DNA from: an uncultured Verrucomicrobiota bacterium
Lineage (GTDB): Bacteria; Verrucomicrobiota; Kiritimatiellia; RFP12; UBA1067
DNA: 8,421 nt
Reading direction: 5' to 3'
Assembly: GCA_946631345.1 (NCBI GenBank)
Contig: CAMPAA010000136.1
Coordinates: 1-8,421, forward strand
Shown here piece by piece: positions 1-5,867 of this stretch (its first letter is position 1; each line of letters starts with the position of its first letter). The notes beneath the pieces were generated by a model that worked only from the letters and a program-made list of their open reading frames with translations, was not told where the DNA came from and did not search any database. Made by a program: the position numbers and the translations under genes.

Positions 1-128
1 CCTATCTGGGCCTCATGGGAAGACCAGCCGCAGCAAAGCGTGGCCGCCGCCGTGTCTCGGGGGATAGGAGGCCGATGCCCAAGGCGACGGACGGCGAGGC
101 AGCGAAAGGCTGCGCGTCTATTGCTTCT
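1..128. other. unassigned region downstream of argF
   Basis: This segment follows the argF stop on the minus strand and runs to the window edge. Minus-strand frames are partly open, but none has a clear start codon with a Shine-Dalgarno sequence. A small inverted repeat (GCAGC, 5-nt loop, GCTGC) lies at 99-113, about 15-30 nt past the argF stop. It has no T-run, so I do not call it a terminator. A plus-strand frame opening at 15 is very Arg-rich and runs into the antisense of argF, so it looks like a shadow. Confidence 0.4.
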
Positions 129-1133
129 TCAGATGGTGGCGCGGTCGCAGAGGGCGGAGACGAAGAGAGCCTTGATCGTGTGCATACGGTTCTCGGATTC
201 GTCGAATACCTTGGAGTATTTCGACTCGAACACCTCGTCGGTCACCTCCAGCGCCCCGCTCTCCCTGGTGACTTCCGTGTTGAAGTCGTGAAACGCCGGC
301 AGGCAGTGCAGGAACATTAGCCGCCCGTCGATGTTTCCGGTCGCGCGCATGAGATCCATGTTGATTTGGTAGGGCCTCAGCAGACTGATGCGCTCTGCGG
401 TCTTCGCCTCCTCGCCCATCGACACCCAAACGTCGGTGTAGAGCACGTTCGCGCCCTTCACGCCCTTCACCGGGTCCTCCTCCACGCGGATGTCCACGCC
501 GTTCCTATTGGCGACCTCCTCGGCCTCTGCGAGGACAGCGTCGTCCGGCCGCAGCGATTTAGGCGCGCAGCATACATACCTCACGCCCGCCTTGGCGCAA
601 CCCATCATGAGGGAATTGGCGACATTGTTGCGGCCATCGCCCACGTAGGCGACGGTAACGTCGTCCAGCGAACCGAATGTCTCCTTCACGGTGAGAAGGT
701 CGGCAAGAATCTGGGTCGGGTGGTAGTCGTCGGTGAGGCCGTTCCACACCGGCACTCCGGACCATTCGCGCAAATCCTCCACGGTCTTCTGCGAGAATCC
801 CCTGAAGAGGATGCCGTCGTAGATGCGACCGAGCACGCGGGCCGTATCCTTCACGCTCTCCTTCTTGCCGAAGTGGATGTCGGGGCGGGTTAGGTACTCG
901 GCATCGCCCCCTTCATCGCGGGCGGCAATCTGCGAGGAGTTGCGCGTGCGCGTGGATGATTTCTCGAAGATGAGCGCAATCTGCCTGCGGCGCAGCAGGT
1001 TCCCGCGCACTCCTGCACGGCGGCGTGCCTTGAGCTGGGCCGCCAGGTCGATGAGGTTAAGCATCTCCTCGTCGGAGAACGAGGTCATCCGCATCAGCGA
1101 ACGCCCCTTTAGCGAATCCATCCACGTAAGCAT
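129..1133 (-). CDS. argF: ornithine carbamoyltransferase (OTCase)
   Basis: Transfers the carbamoyl group from carbamoyl phosphate to ornithine to make citrulline, the sixth step of arginine synthesis, in the cytoplasm; the family works as a trimer. At 334 aa it equals the E. coli length. Visible motifs: carbamoyl-phosphate loop FEKSSTRTR (residues 56-64), GKKES (89-93), HPTQ (138-141), ornithine loop DVWVSMGEE (234-242) with the SMG signature, HCLPAFHD (276-283) with catalytic Cys277, and ENRMHT near the C-terminus with Arg316. The SMG loop separates it from aspartate carbamoyltransferase. One oddity is that the residues right after STRTR are NSSQ (65-68), where relatives have a C-(A/S)-F-(E/T)-like segment with a near-invariant Phe. 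The start is supported by AAGGAAGGGG at 1143-1152, nine bases upstream and overlapping the aspartokinase stop. It lies 18 nt after lysC, so the two are probably cotranscribed. Confidence 0.96.
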   Translation of the reverse strand: MLTWMDSLKGRSLMRMTSFSDEEMLNLIDLAAQLKARRRAGVRGNLLRRRQIALIFEKSSTRTRNSSQIAARDEGGDAEYLTRPDIHFGKKESVKDTARVLGRIYDGILFRGFSQKTVEDLREWSGVPVWNGLTDDYHPTQILADLLTVKETFGSLDDVTVAYVGDGRNNVANSLMMGCAKAGVRYVCCAPKSLRPDDAVLAEAEEVANRNGVDIRVEEDPVKGVKGANVLYTDVWVSMGEEAKTAERISLLRPYQINMDLMRATGNIDGRLMFLHCLPAFHDFNTEVTRESGALEVTDEVFESKYSKVFDESENRMHTIKALFVSALCDRATI

Positions 1134-1151
1134 TGCCGAAATCCCCTTCCT

Positions 1152-2507
1152 TTAGCCGAAATAGGCCCTGTAGAGAGCGCGGACGGCCTTGTCGCGGTCC
1201 TCGCTCTTGATGCCGAGCATGAACGAGAACTCGCTCGCGCCCTGGTTGACCATTGAGATGTTTATGCCGTGCTCGGCGAGCGCCGCCGTCGCCTTGGCGA
1301 GCATGCCGGCCGAAAACGCCATGCCCTCACCCACGACCATCAGTATCGCGTAGTCGTGCGTGACGAGGACGGAATCAGGCTGGAGCTCGCGCTTGATGCG
1401 CGCCACCACGCGGTTCTCCGTGGGCTTCGAGAACTTGTCGCCACGTATCACGACGGAGATGGAGTCGATTCCGCTCGGGATGTGCTCGTAGGCCACATGC
1501 TCCTCCTGGAGTATATCGAGCAGCCTGTGGGTGAAGCCCACCTCGCGGTTCATGCAGTACTTGTCGATGATGATGTTGCAGAAGCCGGTTGCCGCCGCTA
1601 TGCCGGTGACGGTGCCGGGGATCACCCGGCGCGACTGCACGATCATCGTGCCGGGTTCGGCAGGATGGTTGGTGTTGCGCACATTTATCGGGATGCGCGC
1701 CTGCACCGCCGGGAATATCGCCTCATCGTTGAACACTCCGAAGCCGGCGTACGCAAGCTCGCGCATCTCGCGGTAGGTCATCGTGTCGATGCCCTCCTTG
1801 ACCTCAGGAACTATGCGCGGATCGACGGGGTACACGTTGTCGACGTCGGTGAAGTTCTCGTACACGTCGGCGCGTATCGCCGCCGCGAGTATCGAGCCGG
1901 TTATGTCCGACCCGCCACGAGGGAACGTCGCGACAGTGCCATCCTTGCGGTAGCCGAAGAAACCGGGATACACCACGATGCCCTCGAAGTCTGCGAACGC
2001 CTTTGCGAGCCTGCGGTACGACTCCGGGTTGAGCGTGGCGTTGCCGCTCTCCCCCTCGAGGATCATGCCCGTCTCGCGCGGCCCCGCATAGCGGGCCTTC
2101 GCGCCGCGCTTCACGAACGCCGCCGCGACGATCTTCGCGGAGTTGTCTTCCCCCGCCGCCTTCAGCGTATCCATGAACACGCCCGCATCCTTCTTCGACG
2201 AAGCGATGCGCGACTTGAGATCCTTCTCGATCTCCTTGACGATGTCGTCGCCGAGCTTGAGCTCCTTTGCGATCGATGCGTAGCGGTCGACGACCGCCTT
2301 GAGCGGCTTTGCGGTATCTTTCTTGGCAAGAGCGGCGTCAGCCAGCGCAATCAGCAGATCCGTCACCTTGGTGTCGGACTTGTTTCGCTTGCCTGGCGCG
2401 CTCACCACGACCATGCGGCGCGCGGGATCCGCGAGCACTATGTCAAGGACCTTCGATATCTGTCCCGCATCCGCGAGACTCGAACCGCCGAATTTGCAGA
2501 CCTTCAT
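1152..2507 (-). CDS. lysC: aspartate kinase with C-terminal ACT domains
   Basis: Phosphorylates aspartate to aspartyl phosphate, the first step towards lysine, threonine, methionine and diaminopimelate. The 451-aa protein matches the monofunctional YclM-like (aspartokinase III) type of about 450 aa. Motifs: KFGGSSLAD (5-13), VVVSAPGKR (33-41), a kinase core with KAAGEDNSAK (116-125), FPRGGSDITG (195-204), and the nucleotide/aspartate loop FTDVDNVYPVDPR (219-231). The regulatory half carries two ACT domains at about 302-355 (includes GFCNIIIDKYCMNREVGF) and 385-449 (includes ILMVVGEGMAFSAGML and INISMVNQGASEFS). This arrangement implies allosteric feedback, but the effector (lysine or threonine) cannot be read from the sequence. 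The start has AAGGGA at 2517-2522. An extended -10 box lies 41-46 bases upstream of the start, inside the end of the preceding gene. No homoserine dehydrogenase domain is fused. The symbol follows family usage; thrD or yclM would serve equally. Confidence 0.95.
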   Translation of the reverse strand: MKVCKFGGSSLADAGQISKVLDIVLADPARRMVVVSAPGKRNKSDTKVTDLLIALADAALAKKDTAKPLKAVVDRYASIAKELKLGDDIVKEIEKDLKSRIASSKKDAGVFMDTLKAAGEDNSAKIVAAAFVKRGAKARYAGPRETGMILEGESGNATLNPESYRRLAKAFADFEGIVVYPGFFGYRKDGTVATFPRGGSDITGSILAAAIRADVYENFTDVDNVYPVDPRIVPEVKEGIDTMTYREMRELAYAGFGVFNDEAIFPAVQARIPINVRNTNHPAEPGTMIVQSRRVIPGTVTGIAAATGFCNIIIDKYCMNREVGFTHRLLDILQEEHVAYEHIPSGIDSISVVIRGDKFSKPTENRVVARIKRELQPDSVLVTHDYAILMVVGEGMAFSAGMLAKATAALAEHGINISMVNQGASEFSFMLGIKSEDRDKAVRALYRAYFG

Positions 2508-2547
2508 TTTGTCTATTCCCTTTTCCGATTAACGAAAACGGGCGCGA

Positions 2548-2574
2548 ATTATACCATACTCCTGAGCTTCGCAA
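2548..2574 (-). promoter_or_regulatory. predicted lysC-argF promoter (extended -10)
   Basis: On the minus strand TATAAT (2553-2548) is preceded directly by TGG (2556-2554), giving the extended -10 form TGnTATAAT. A weak -35-like TTGCGA lies at 2574-2569 with a 15-nt spacer, shorter than the optimum. The predicted start of transcription is near 2541, giving a leader of about 34 nt containing the lysC Shine-Dalgarno. The TAA stop of the upstream TIM-barrel gene (2551-2549) lies inside the -10 box. Confidence 0.68.
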
Positions 2575-3397
2575 GGCACTTGAGCGCCGGATCGAGCGAA
2601 TCGGGGCGGCCCTCCGCCTCTACGATCCACCAGCGAAGCGAAGAGTCCTCCTTCATGCAGGAGATCAGCTCCCGCCAAGGCACGCACTTCCCGCCGTCCG
2701 TCGGAGGCACGCCGAACACGCCGTCCACCGTGGGCACGTTCTCCTTCATGTGAATAGAGAAGTGGCGGTTCGGGTAGCGTCTGAGCAGGCCCACAACATC
2801 ATAGCCGGTGTGGAAGGTGTTGGCAGTGTCAACCTGCTGGTAGAGCCTCGGCGAGGCATCCTTGTAGATCATGTCCCATGCGGTTTCGCCGCCGTACACC
2901 GTGGTGAAGTGGTGGTACGTTGAGTGCACGCCGACCTTGATGCCGTAAGGTGCCGCCGCATCGGCGGCGAGGCCCATCGCGCGGCCAAAGGCCCTGTACT
3001 CTTCGGCGGAGGCGCGTTTGGCGTGAGGCGTGACGAGACTCTCGAACCCGGCCTCCGCCGCATACTCGAGCGTCCGCTTGAGTCCGTCGCCCACGAGGGC
3101 GACGTCGCCGTTCAGGTGGGTGCCCATCGCCTTCAATCCGGCATCGGCGCACAGCTTCCTAAGCTCCTTCGCAGAAAGCCCGTTGTAGTCGTAGAACTCC
3201 ACGCCGTCGTAGCCGCCCTCCTTGAGCGCGGCAAGGATGCGCGCGGGATCCTTCCAGAATATCTTGTGTATGGAGTATAGCTGCAGTCCGTAGCGCGGCT
3301 TCGTGCCGCATGCGCACGGGCATGCGCATCCGCCCAGCGCCGAGGCGGCGGCGGCTGAGCCAAGTCCCTTGAGAAAGCTTCTGCGGTTTCCTGTCAT
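2549..3397 (-). CDS. Tat-exported xylose-isomerase-like TIM-barrel protein (sugar isomerase/epimerase family), putative lipoprotein
   Basis: A 282-aa member of the sugar phosphate isomerase/epimerase (AP endonuclease 2-like) TIM-barrel superfamily. Such proteins isomerise, epimerise or cleave sugars and keto-sugars using a divalent metal; the substrate here is unknown. The N-terminus has a Tat signal, NRRSFLKGLG (residues 4-13), an Ala-rich stretch, and a lipobox-like LGGC with Cys24. Cys24, 26, 28 and 30 then form CxCxCxC. Barrel landmarks: GLQLYSI (37-43), GVEFYDY (65-71), GTHLNGD (92-98), GVHSTYHHF (156-164), QQVDTAN (187-193), FSIHMKE (213-219) and WIVEAEG (257-263). Asp190, His216 and Glu260 fit the usual metal-ligand positions. 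The common HNHxFEF-type motif is altered to HSTYHHF. The start has AAGGAG ten bases upstream. It is last in the sugar gene set, 40 nt after the YhcH gene. Lipidation and periplasmic location are inferred. Confidence 0.82.
   Translation of the reverse strand: MTGNRRSFLKGLGSAAAASALGGCACPCACGTKPRYGLQLYSIHKIFWKDPARILAALKEGGYDGVEFYDYNGLSAKELRKLCADAGLKAMGTHLNGDVALVGDGLKRTLEYAAEAGFESLVTPHAKRASAEEYRAFGRAMGLAADAAAPYGIKVGVHSTYHHFTTVYGGETAWDMIYKDASPRLYQQVDTANTFHTGYDVVGLLRRYPNRHFSIHMKENVPTVDGVFGVPPTDGGKCVPWRELISCMKEDSSLRWWIVEAEGRPDSLDPALKCLAKLRSMV
3308..3328. repeat. 9-bp direct repeat encoding the CAC-P-CAC stretch
   Basis: On the plus strand GCATGCGCA occurs at 3308-3316 and again at 3320-3328, separated by 3 nt. 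This is one period of a 12-nt unit on the minus strand (TGC GCA TGC plus one codon). It encodes Cys-Ala-Cys twice in the TIM-barrel protein, giving CACPCAC. Each copy includes the palindromes GCATGC and TGCGCA. It looks like a small tandem duplication that created the four-cysteine stretch. Confidence 0.75.
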
Positions 3398-3437
3398 TTT
3401 CTGTTTTCTCCTTCTTCTGTTGCGATTGCGGCTGCGG

Positions 3438-3914
3438 TCATTCCGCCGCCACCTTTATGACAACCTTCCTTATCTTCTCCGGCCCGCCATGGGCGCGGCA
3501 GCATGGGGCGTGCGCGCCGGAAGGCGGAAAGAATATCGCGAACTCGCCGGGGCTGAGCGTGACCGGCTTGGATTCTCCGGCGTAAAGCACGCAGTCGTTC
3601 TCCACGTCGAACGGCAGCGCCCGGGCTGCCGCATCCATCTCCGCCAGTCCGATGGTCTCCGGCCCAGTGATTGGCGATTGTATGTCGATATACCTGCGGT
3701 GCGCCTCCAGCCTGCGTTCGGCGAGATCCTTGAGCGTGGCCTCCTGCACGTTCGCCCAGCAGCTGGAGCCGTCTATGTCGTACCGGCCCGGCGGCAGCTC
3801 CGCAAGGTCGGGACGCTTCAGGAAGGCGAACGCCTTGCTGAAATGCGGGTTCAGGCTGAAATAGCGCTCGCACTCGGCGAGACGTCCGACGATATGGTTT
3901 TTTTCCATGTCCAT
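3438..3914 (-). CDS. YhcH/YjgK/YiaL family protein (EbgC-like, DUF386)
   Basis: A 158-aa single-domain cupin-like beta-sandwich protein of the YhcH/YjgK/YiaL family. Members sit in operons for sialic acid, galactoside and sugar-acid use (EbgC is the small subunit of evolved beta-galactosidase), and a role in handling sugar anomers or sugar acids has been proposed. Family landmarks: LNPHFSKAFAFL (21-32), LPPGRYDIDG (40-49), ANVQE (54-58), RLEAHRRYIDIQ (68-79), PFDVENDCVLY (101-111), LSPGEFAIFFPPSGAHAPC (120-138) and KVVIKV (150-155). The conserved polar residues of the putative metal pocket (Gln57, Glu70, His72, His135) are present. There is no signal peptide, so it should be cytoplasmic, unlike both neighbours. 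Start choice is uncertain: ATG at 3914 and ATG at 3908 are in frame two codons apart, and neither has a clear Shine-Dalgarno. It begins 37 nt after the Gfo/Idh stop and is probably cotranscribed with it. Confidence 0.92.
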   Translation of the reverse strand: MDMEKNHIVGRLAECERYFSLNPHFSKAFAFLKRPDLAELPPGRYDIDGSSCWANVQEATLKDLAERRLEAHRRYIDIQSPITGPETIGLAEMDAAARALPFDVENDCVLYAGESKPVTLSPGEFAIFFPPSGAHAPCCRAHGGPEKIRKVVIKVAAE

Positions 3915-3951
3915 GAGGTTGATGATTGCTGCGATTCCGGCGAAGCGCGCC

Positions 3952-5292
3952 CTACGCCTCCATCCTGCCTGCGGCTGCGTTCCACCTGATTTCGACGCCA
4001 GGCTTTATCATGGCCTGGTTGCCGAGAAGCGTCATTTCAGTGAGCCTGCTTGCCCATGAGAAGGAGCTTGTGGTGCGTCCGCCCTGCACGCAGGCATCCA
4101 CGTACTCGCGCCAGTGCGACGGAGCGGGGCCTACGCCAGGCAGCGCCGGAGCCTTGCCGCCGTTCTTCATGACGACCGCCGGCGCATGGTTGAAGTGGAC
4201 GGAAAGCAGCCATCCTTCCGTGCCCTCCACCACACGCCCCTGCAGTGGCTGGGAGCCGATGGAAGACTTCGCGAACAGCGCCTTGAACTCCGGCGGCGGA
4301 AGGTATTTCAGGTCGGTCGCCGCCGTCACCTTCGGATTGACAAGGTTGCCGTCGCACCACTCGATGTCGAACGGCTGCCCCCCCGAGGCCTTCACGCCGG
4401 GCATGTGCCATGTGATGTGCGACATGCGGGGCCAGTACTGCGCGCGTATCTCGGCCGGCTCGACAGGGGCGTCAGCGACAACGGAGAGTGGCCCAGTCTT
4501 GCCCAACCCCATGCCGATCCACACGGGACTCAGCAGATGCAGGCCGAGGTCTCCCAGCCACGAAGTGCCGAAATCGCGCCAGCGCCTCCACACGAACGGG
4601 TGATACGCCTTGGCGTTGAACGGCCTGTACGGGGCTTTGCCGAGCCACGTCTTCCAGTCGAGCGTTTCCGGAACCGGATCCTCCGCGATCGGCCATGTGT
4701 GGTCGGATGTCGTCTGCCCGCCTCTGTTGGAGAACACCCACACGTGCTTCACCTGGCCGATGACGCCCTGCATCAGGTAGGCGGAGGTCTGCCTGTCGCA
4801 CTCCCACGCCGCAATCTGCGTACCCATCTGCGTGACGGCCTTCTTCTCCGCAGCCAGCTTCTCTATCCTGCGGCAGTCCTCGAGGTCATGGCAGAGGGGC
4901 TTTTGTCCGTACACGTTGAGGCCACGCGCAAGAGCGTCGAGGATGTAGCCGGCGTGGGTGTGGTCGGGCGTGGATACGTTTGTGGAGTCGATTCTGTCAC
5001 CCTCCTTCTCGTACATCTCGTATGCGTTGCGGTAGATGCGGGCGTCGGGGCAGCGCGCCTTCGCCGCATTGAGGAAGTTTGCGTCCACGTCGCACAGCGC
5101 GGTGATGTGCAGGTCGCGGCAGGCCTTGAGTCCCATGAGATCCGACAGCGCCATGTTTGCCGTCCCCACGCAGGCGTGCGAAAGGAGCGAGTTGGGGCTG
5201 CGCAGCTTCACGACTGCCGGGAACCCCGCAAAAGGCGCGAGCCCGGCTGCCGCCGCAACCCCGCCGATGAACTGCCGTCTGTTTGTCTTCAT
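3952..5292 (-). CDS. Tat-exported Gfo/Idh/MocA family oxidoreductase
   Basis: A 446-aa NAD(P)-dependent sugar or polyol dehydrogenase-type protein with a Tat signal, NRRQFIGGVAAAAGLAPFAG (residues 4-23). Exported relatives usually keep a tightly bound cofactor and oxidise sugars or glycosides outside the cytoplasm; the substrate is unknown. After the signal comes a Rossmann domain (about 38-160) with ALCDVD (65-70), NVSTPDHTH (105-113) and YGQKPLCHD (128-136). Lys131 is the catalytic Lys of the EKP-type motif, with Gln in place of Glu as in many exported members. The C-terminal sheet domain includes WLGDLGLHLLSPVW (245-258) with Asp248 and His252. The first nucleotide-binding turn reads VGTANMA (42-48), lacking the second and third glycines of GxGxxG. 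The start at 5292 has GAGGAGT eight bases upstream and a promoter about 40 nt upstream. It is the first gene of the sugar set. Confidence 0.9.
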   Translation of the reverse strand: MKTNRRQFIGGVAAAAGLAPFAGFPAVVKLRSPNSLLSHACVGTANMALSDLMGLKACRDLHITALCDVDANFLNAAKARCPDARIYRNAYEMYEKEGDRIDSTNVSTPDHTHAGYILDALARGLNVYGQKPLCHDLEDCRRIEKLAAEKKAVTQMGTQIAAWECDRQTSAYLMQGVIGQVKHVWVFSNRGGQTTSDHTWPIAEDPVPETLDWKTWLGKAPYRPFNAKAYHPFVWRRWRDFGTSWLGDLGLHLLSPVWIGMGLGKTGPLSVVADAPVEPAEIRAQYWPRMSHITWHMPGVKASGGQPFDIEWCDGNLVNPKVTAATDLKYLPPPEFKALFAKSSIGSQPLQGRVVEGTEGWLLSVHFNHAPAVVMKNGGKAPALPGVGPAPSHWREYVDACVQGGRTTSSFSWASRLTEMTLLGNQAMIKPGVEIRWNAAAGRMEA

Positions 5293-5331
5293 CTGTATTG
5301 ACTCCTCATGCTGGTTGGTGTTTGGGTGACT

Positions 5332-5362
5332 ATGATACCATAAAACGGGCGCGTTGGCGCAA
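5332..5362 (-). promoter_or_regulatory. predicted promoter of the Gfo/Idh-YhcH-TIM operon
   Basis: On the minus strand TATCAT (5337-5332) is preceded by TGG (5340-5338), the same extended -10 design as at lysC and aspS with one mismatch in the hexamer. TTGCGC at 5362-5357 is a possible -35, but its 19-nt spacer is long. The predicted leader is about 32 nt and contains the GAGGAGT ribosome site. Confidence 0.55.
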
Positions 5363-5369
5363 CCGTTTG

Positions 5370-5378
5370 TGATATAAT
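5370..5378 (+). promoter_or_regulatory. predicted vsr promoter (extended -10)
   Basis: TGATATAAT forms a consensus extended -10 box (TGn plus TATAAT at 5373-5378). No convincing -35 lies at 16-18 nt. Transcription should begin about 7 nt downstream, near 5385, only 2-4 nt before the ATG at 5388. No Shine-Dalgarno sequence is present. Confidence 0.6.
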
Positions 5379-5387
5379 TCTGTGTTC

Positions 5388-5867
5388 ATGGATCGCATCA
5401 CACCAGAGCAGCGAAGCAGGATAATGAGCCGGATAAGAGGCCGGGACACCAAGCCGGAAACGCTTGTGCGCCAGCGCATCTTCGCCGCCGGGTGGCGCTT
5501 CCGCGTGTGCGACAGGCGCTTCATCGGCCGGCCTGACATCGTTGTGCCGCGCGCACGCACTATCATCGACGTGCGGGGATGCTTCTGGCACAGGCATGGC
5601 TGCGCCGACTCCACGATGCCAAAGAGCAACGTGGCCTTCTGGATGGAGAAGTGGTCCAAGAACGTTCGACGCGACCGTCGCAACGAGGAGGAGTGGCGGC
5701 GGAACGGGTGGAACCTGATCGTCGTGTGGGGCTGCGCACTTGCGGGCCGGCTGCGCGAACGCTCGCTGCTCCGTATCTGCTCGGCGCTCGACATCTGGGC
5801 CGAAGAGCGCGCGAAAGGCACGCCCCGCGCGCGACCGCACCGCCTCACGCTTCCGCGCCAGCCCTAA
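5388..5867 (+). CDS. vsr: very short patch repair (Vsr-type) T:G mismatch endonuclease
   Basis: Vsr nicks DNA 5' of the T in T:G mismatches that arise when 5-methylcytosine deaminates, starting very short patch repair. The 159-aa protein shows the family signatures: MSRIRGRDTKPETLVR (residues 13-28), GRPDIVV (47-53) with metal-binding Asp50, RGCFWHRHGC (63-72) with the Phe66/Trp67 wedge and His68, the zinc ligands His70, Cys72 and Cys116, KNVRRDRR (91-98), and WNLIVVWGCAL (108-118). By alignment with E. coli Vsr from memory, Thr63 and His64 are replaced by Val62 and Arg63. The C-terminal 20 residues are rich in Arg and Pro. I start at ATG 5388; an in-frame GTG at 5382 would fall upstream of the predicted transcription start. 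No cytosine methyltransferase lies in the window. The gene is divergent from the sugar operon and its stop overlaps the folK stop. Confidence 0.93.
   Translation: MDRITPEQRSRIMSRIRGRDTKPETLVRQRIFAAGWRFRVCDRRFIGRPDIVVPRARTIIDVRGCFWHRHGCADSTMPKSNVAFWMEKWSKNVRRDRRNEEEWRRNGWNLIVVWGCALAGRLRERSLLRICSALDIWAEERAKGTPRARPHRLTLPRQP

Larger units (their letters stand above)
5293..5387. promoter_or_regulatory. divergent promoter region between the sugar operon and vsr
   Basis: A 95-bp intergenic region carries two back-to-back predicted promoters whose -10 boxes are only 35 bp apart (minus-strand box 5332-5337, plus-strand box 5373-5378). The upstream elements of each overlap the other, so polymerase binding to one should interfere with the other. 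The 12-mer AAAACGGGCGCG (plus strand, 5342-5353) lies between the boxes and also occurs in the lysC leader. Confidence 0.6.

Noticed and set aside
99..113. Possible terminator after argF (GCAGC-5-GCTGC)
   Set aside because: The stem is only 5 bp and there is no T-run on the minus strand.
15..320. Plus-strand 101-codon frame at the left edge
   Set aside because: Mostly antisense to argF, Arg-rich start, no ribosome site or motif.
1269..2753. 494-codon open frame on the plus strand opposite aspartokinase
   Set aside because: Antisense shadow of lysC running past its promoter; His/Arg-rich with no domain signature.
4114..5301. 395-codon open frame on the plus strand opposite the Gfo/Idh gene
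   Set aside because: Antisense shadow produced by high GC; no motif, and the minus-strand protein is a clear family match.
5382..5387. GTG start for vsr two codons upstream of the ATG
   Set aside because: It would lie before the predicted transcription start and lacks a ribosome site; the ATG gives the family-like N-terminus.
5293..5867. A defence island or mobile element around vsr
   Set aside because: No methyltransferase, restriction enzyme, integrase, transposase, inverted repeats or tRNA gene is visible nearby; both flanks are ordinary metabolic genes.
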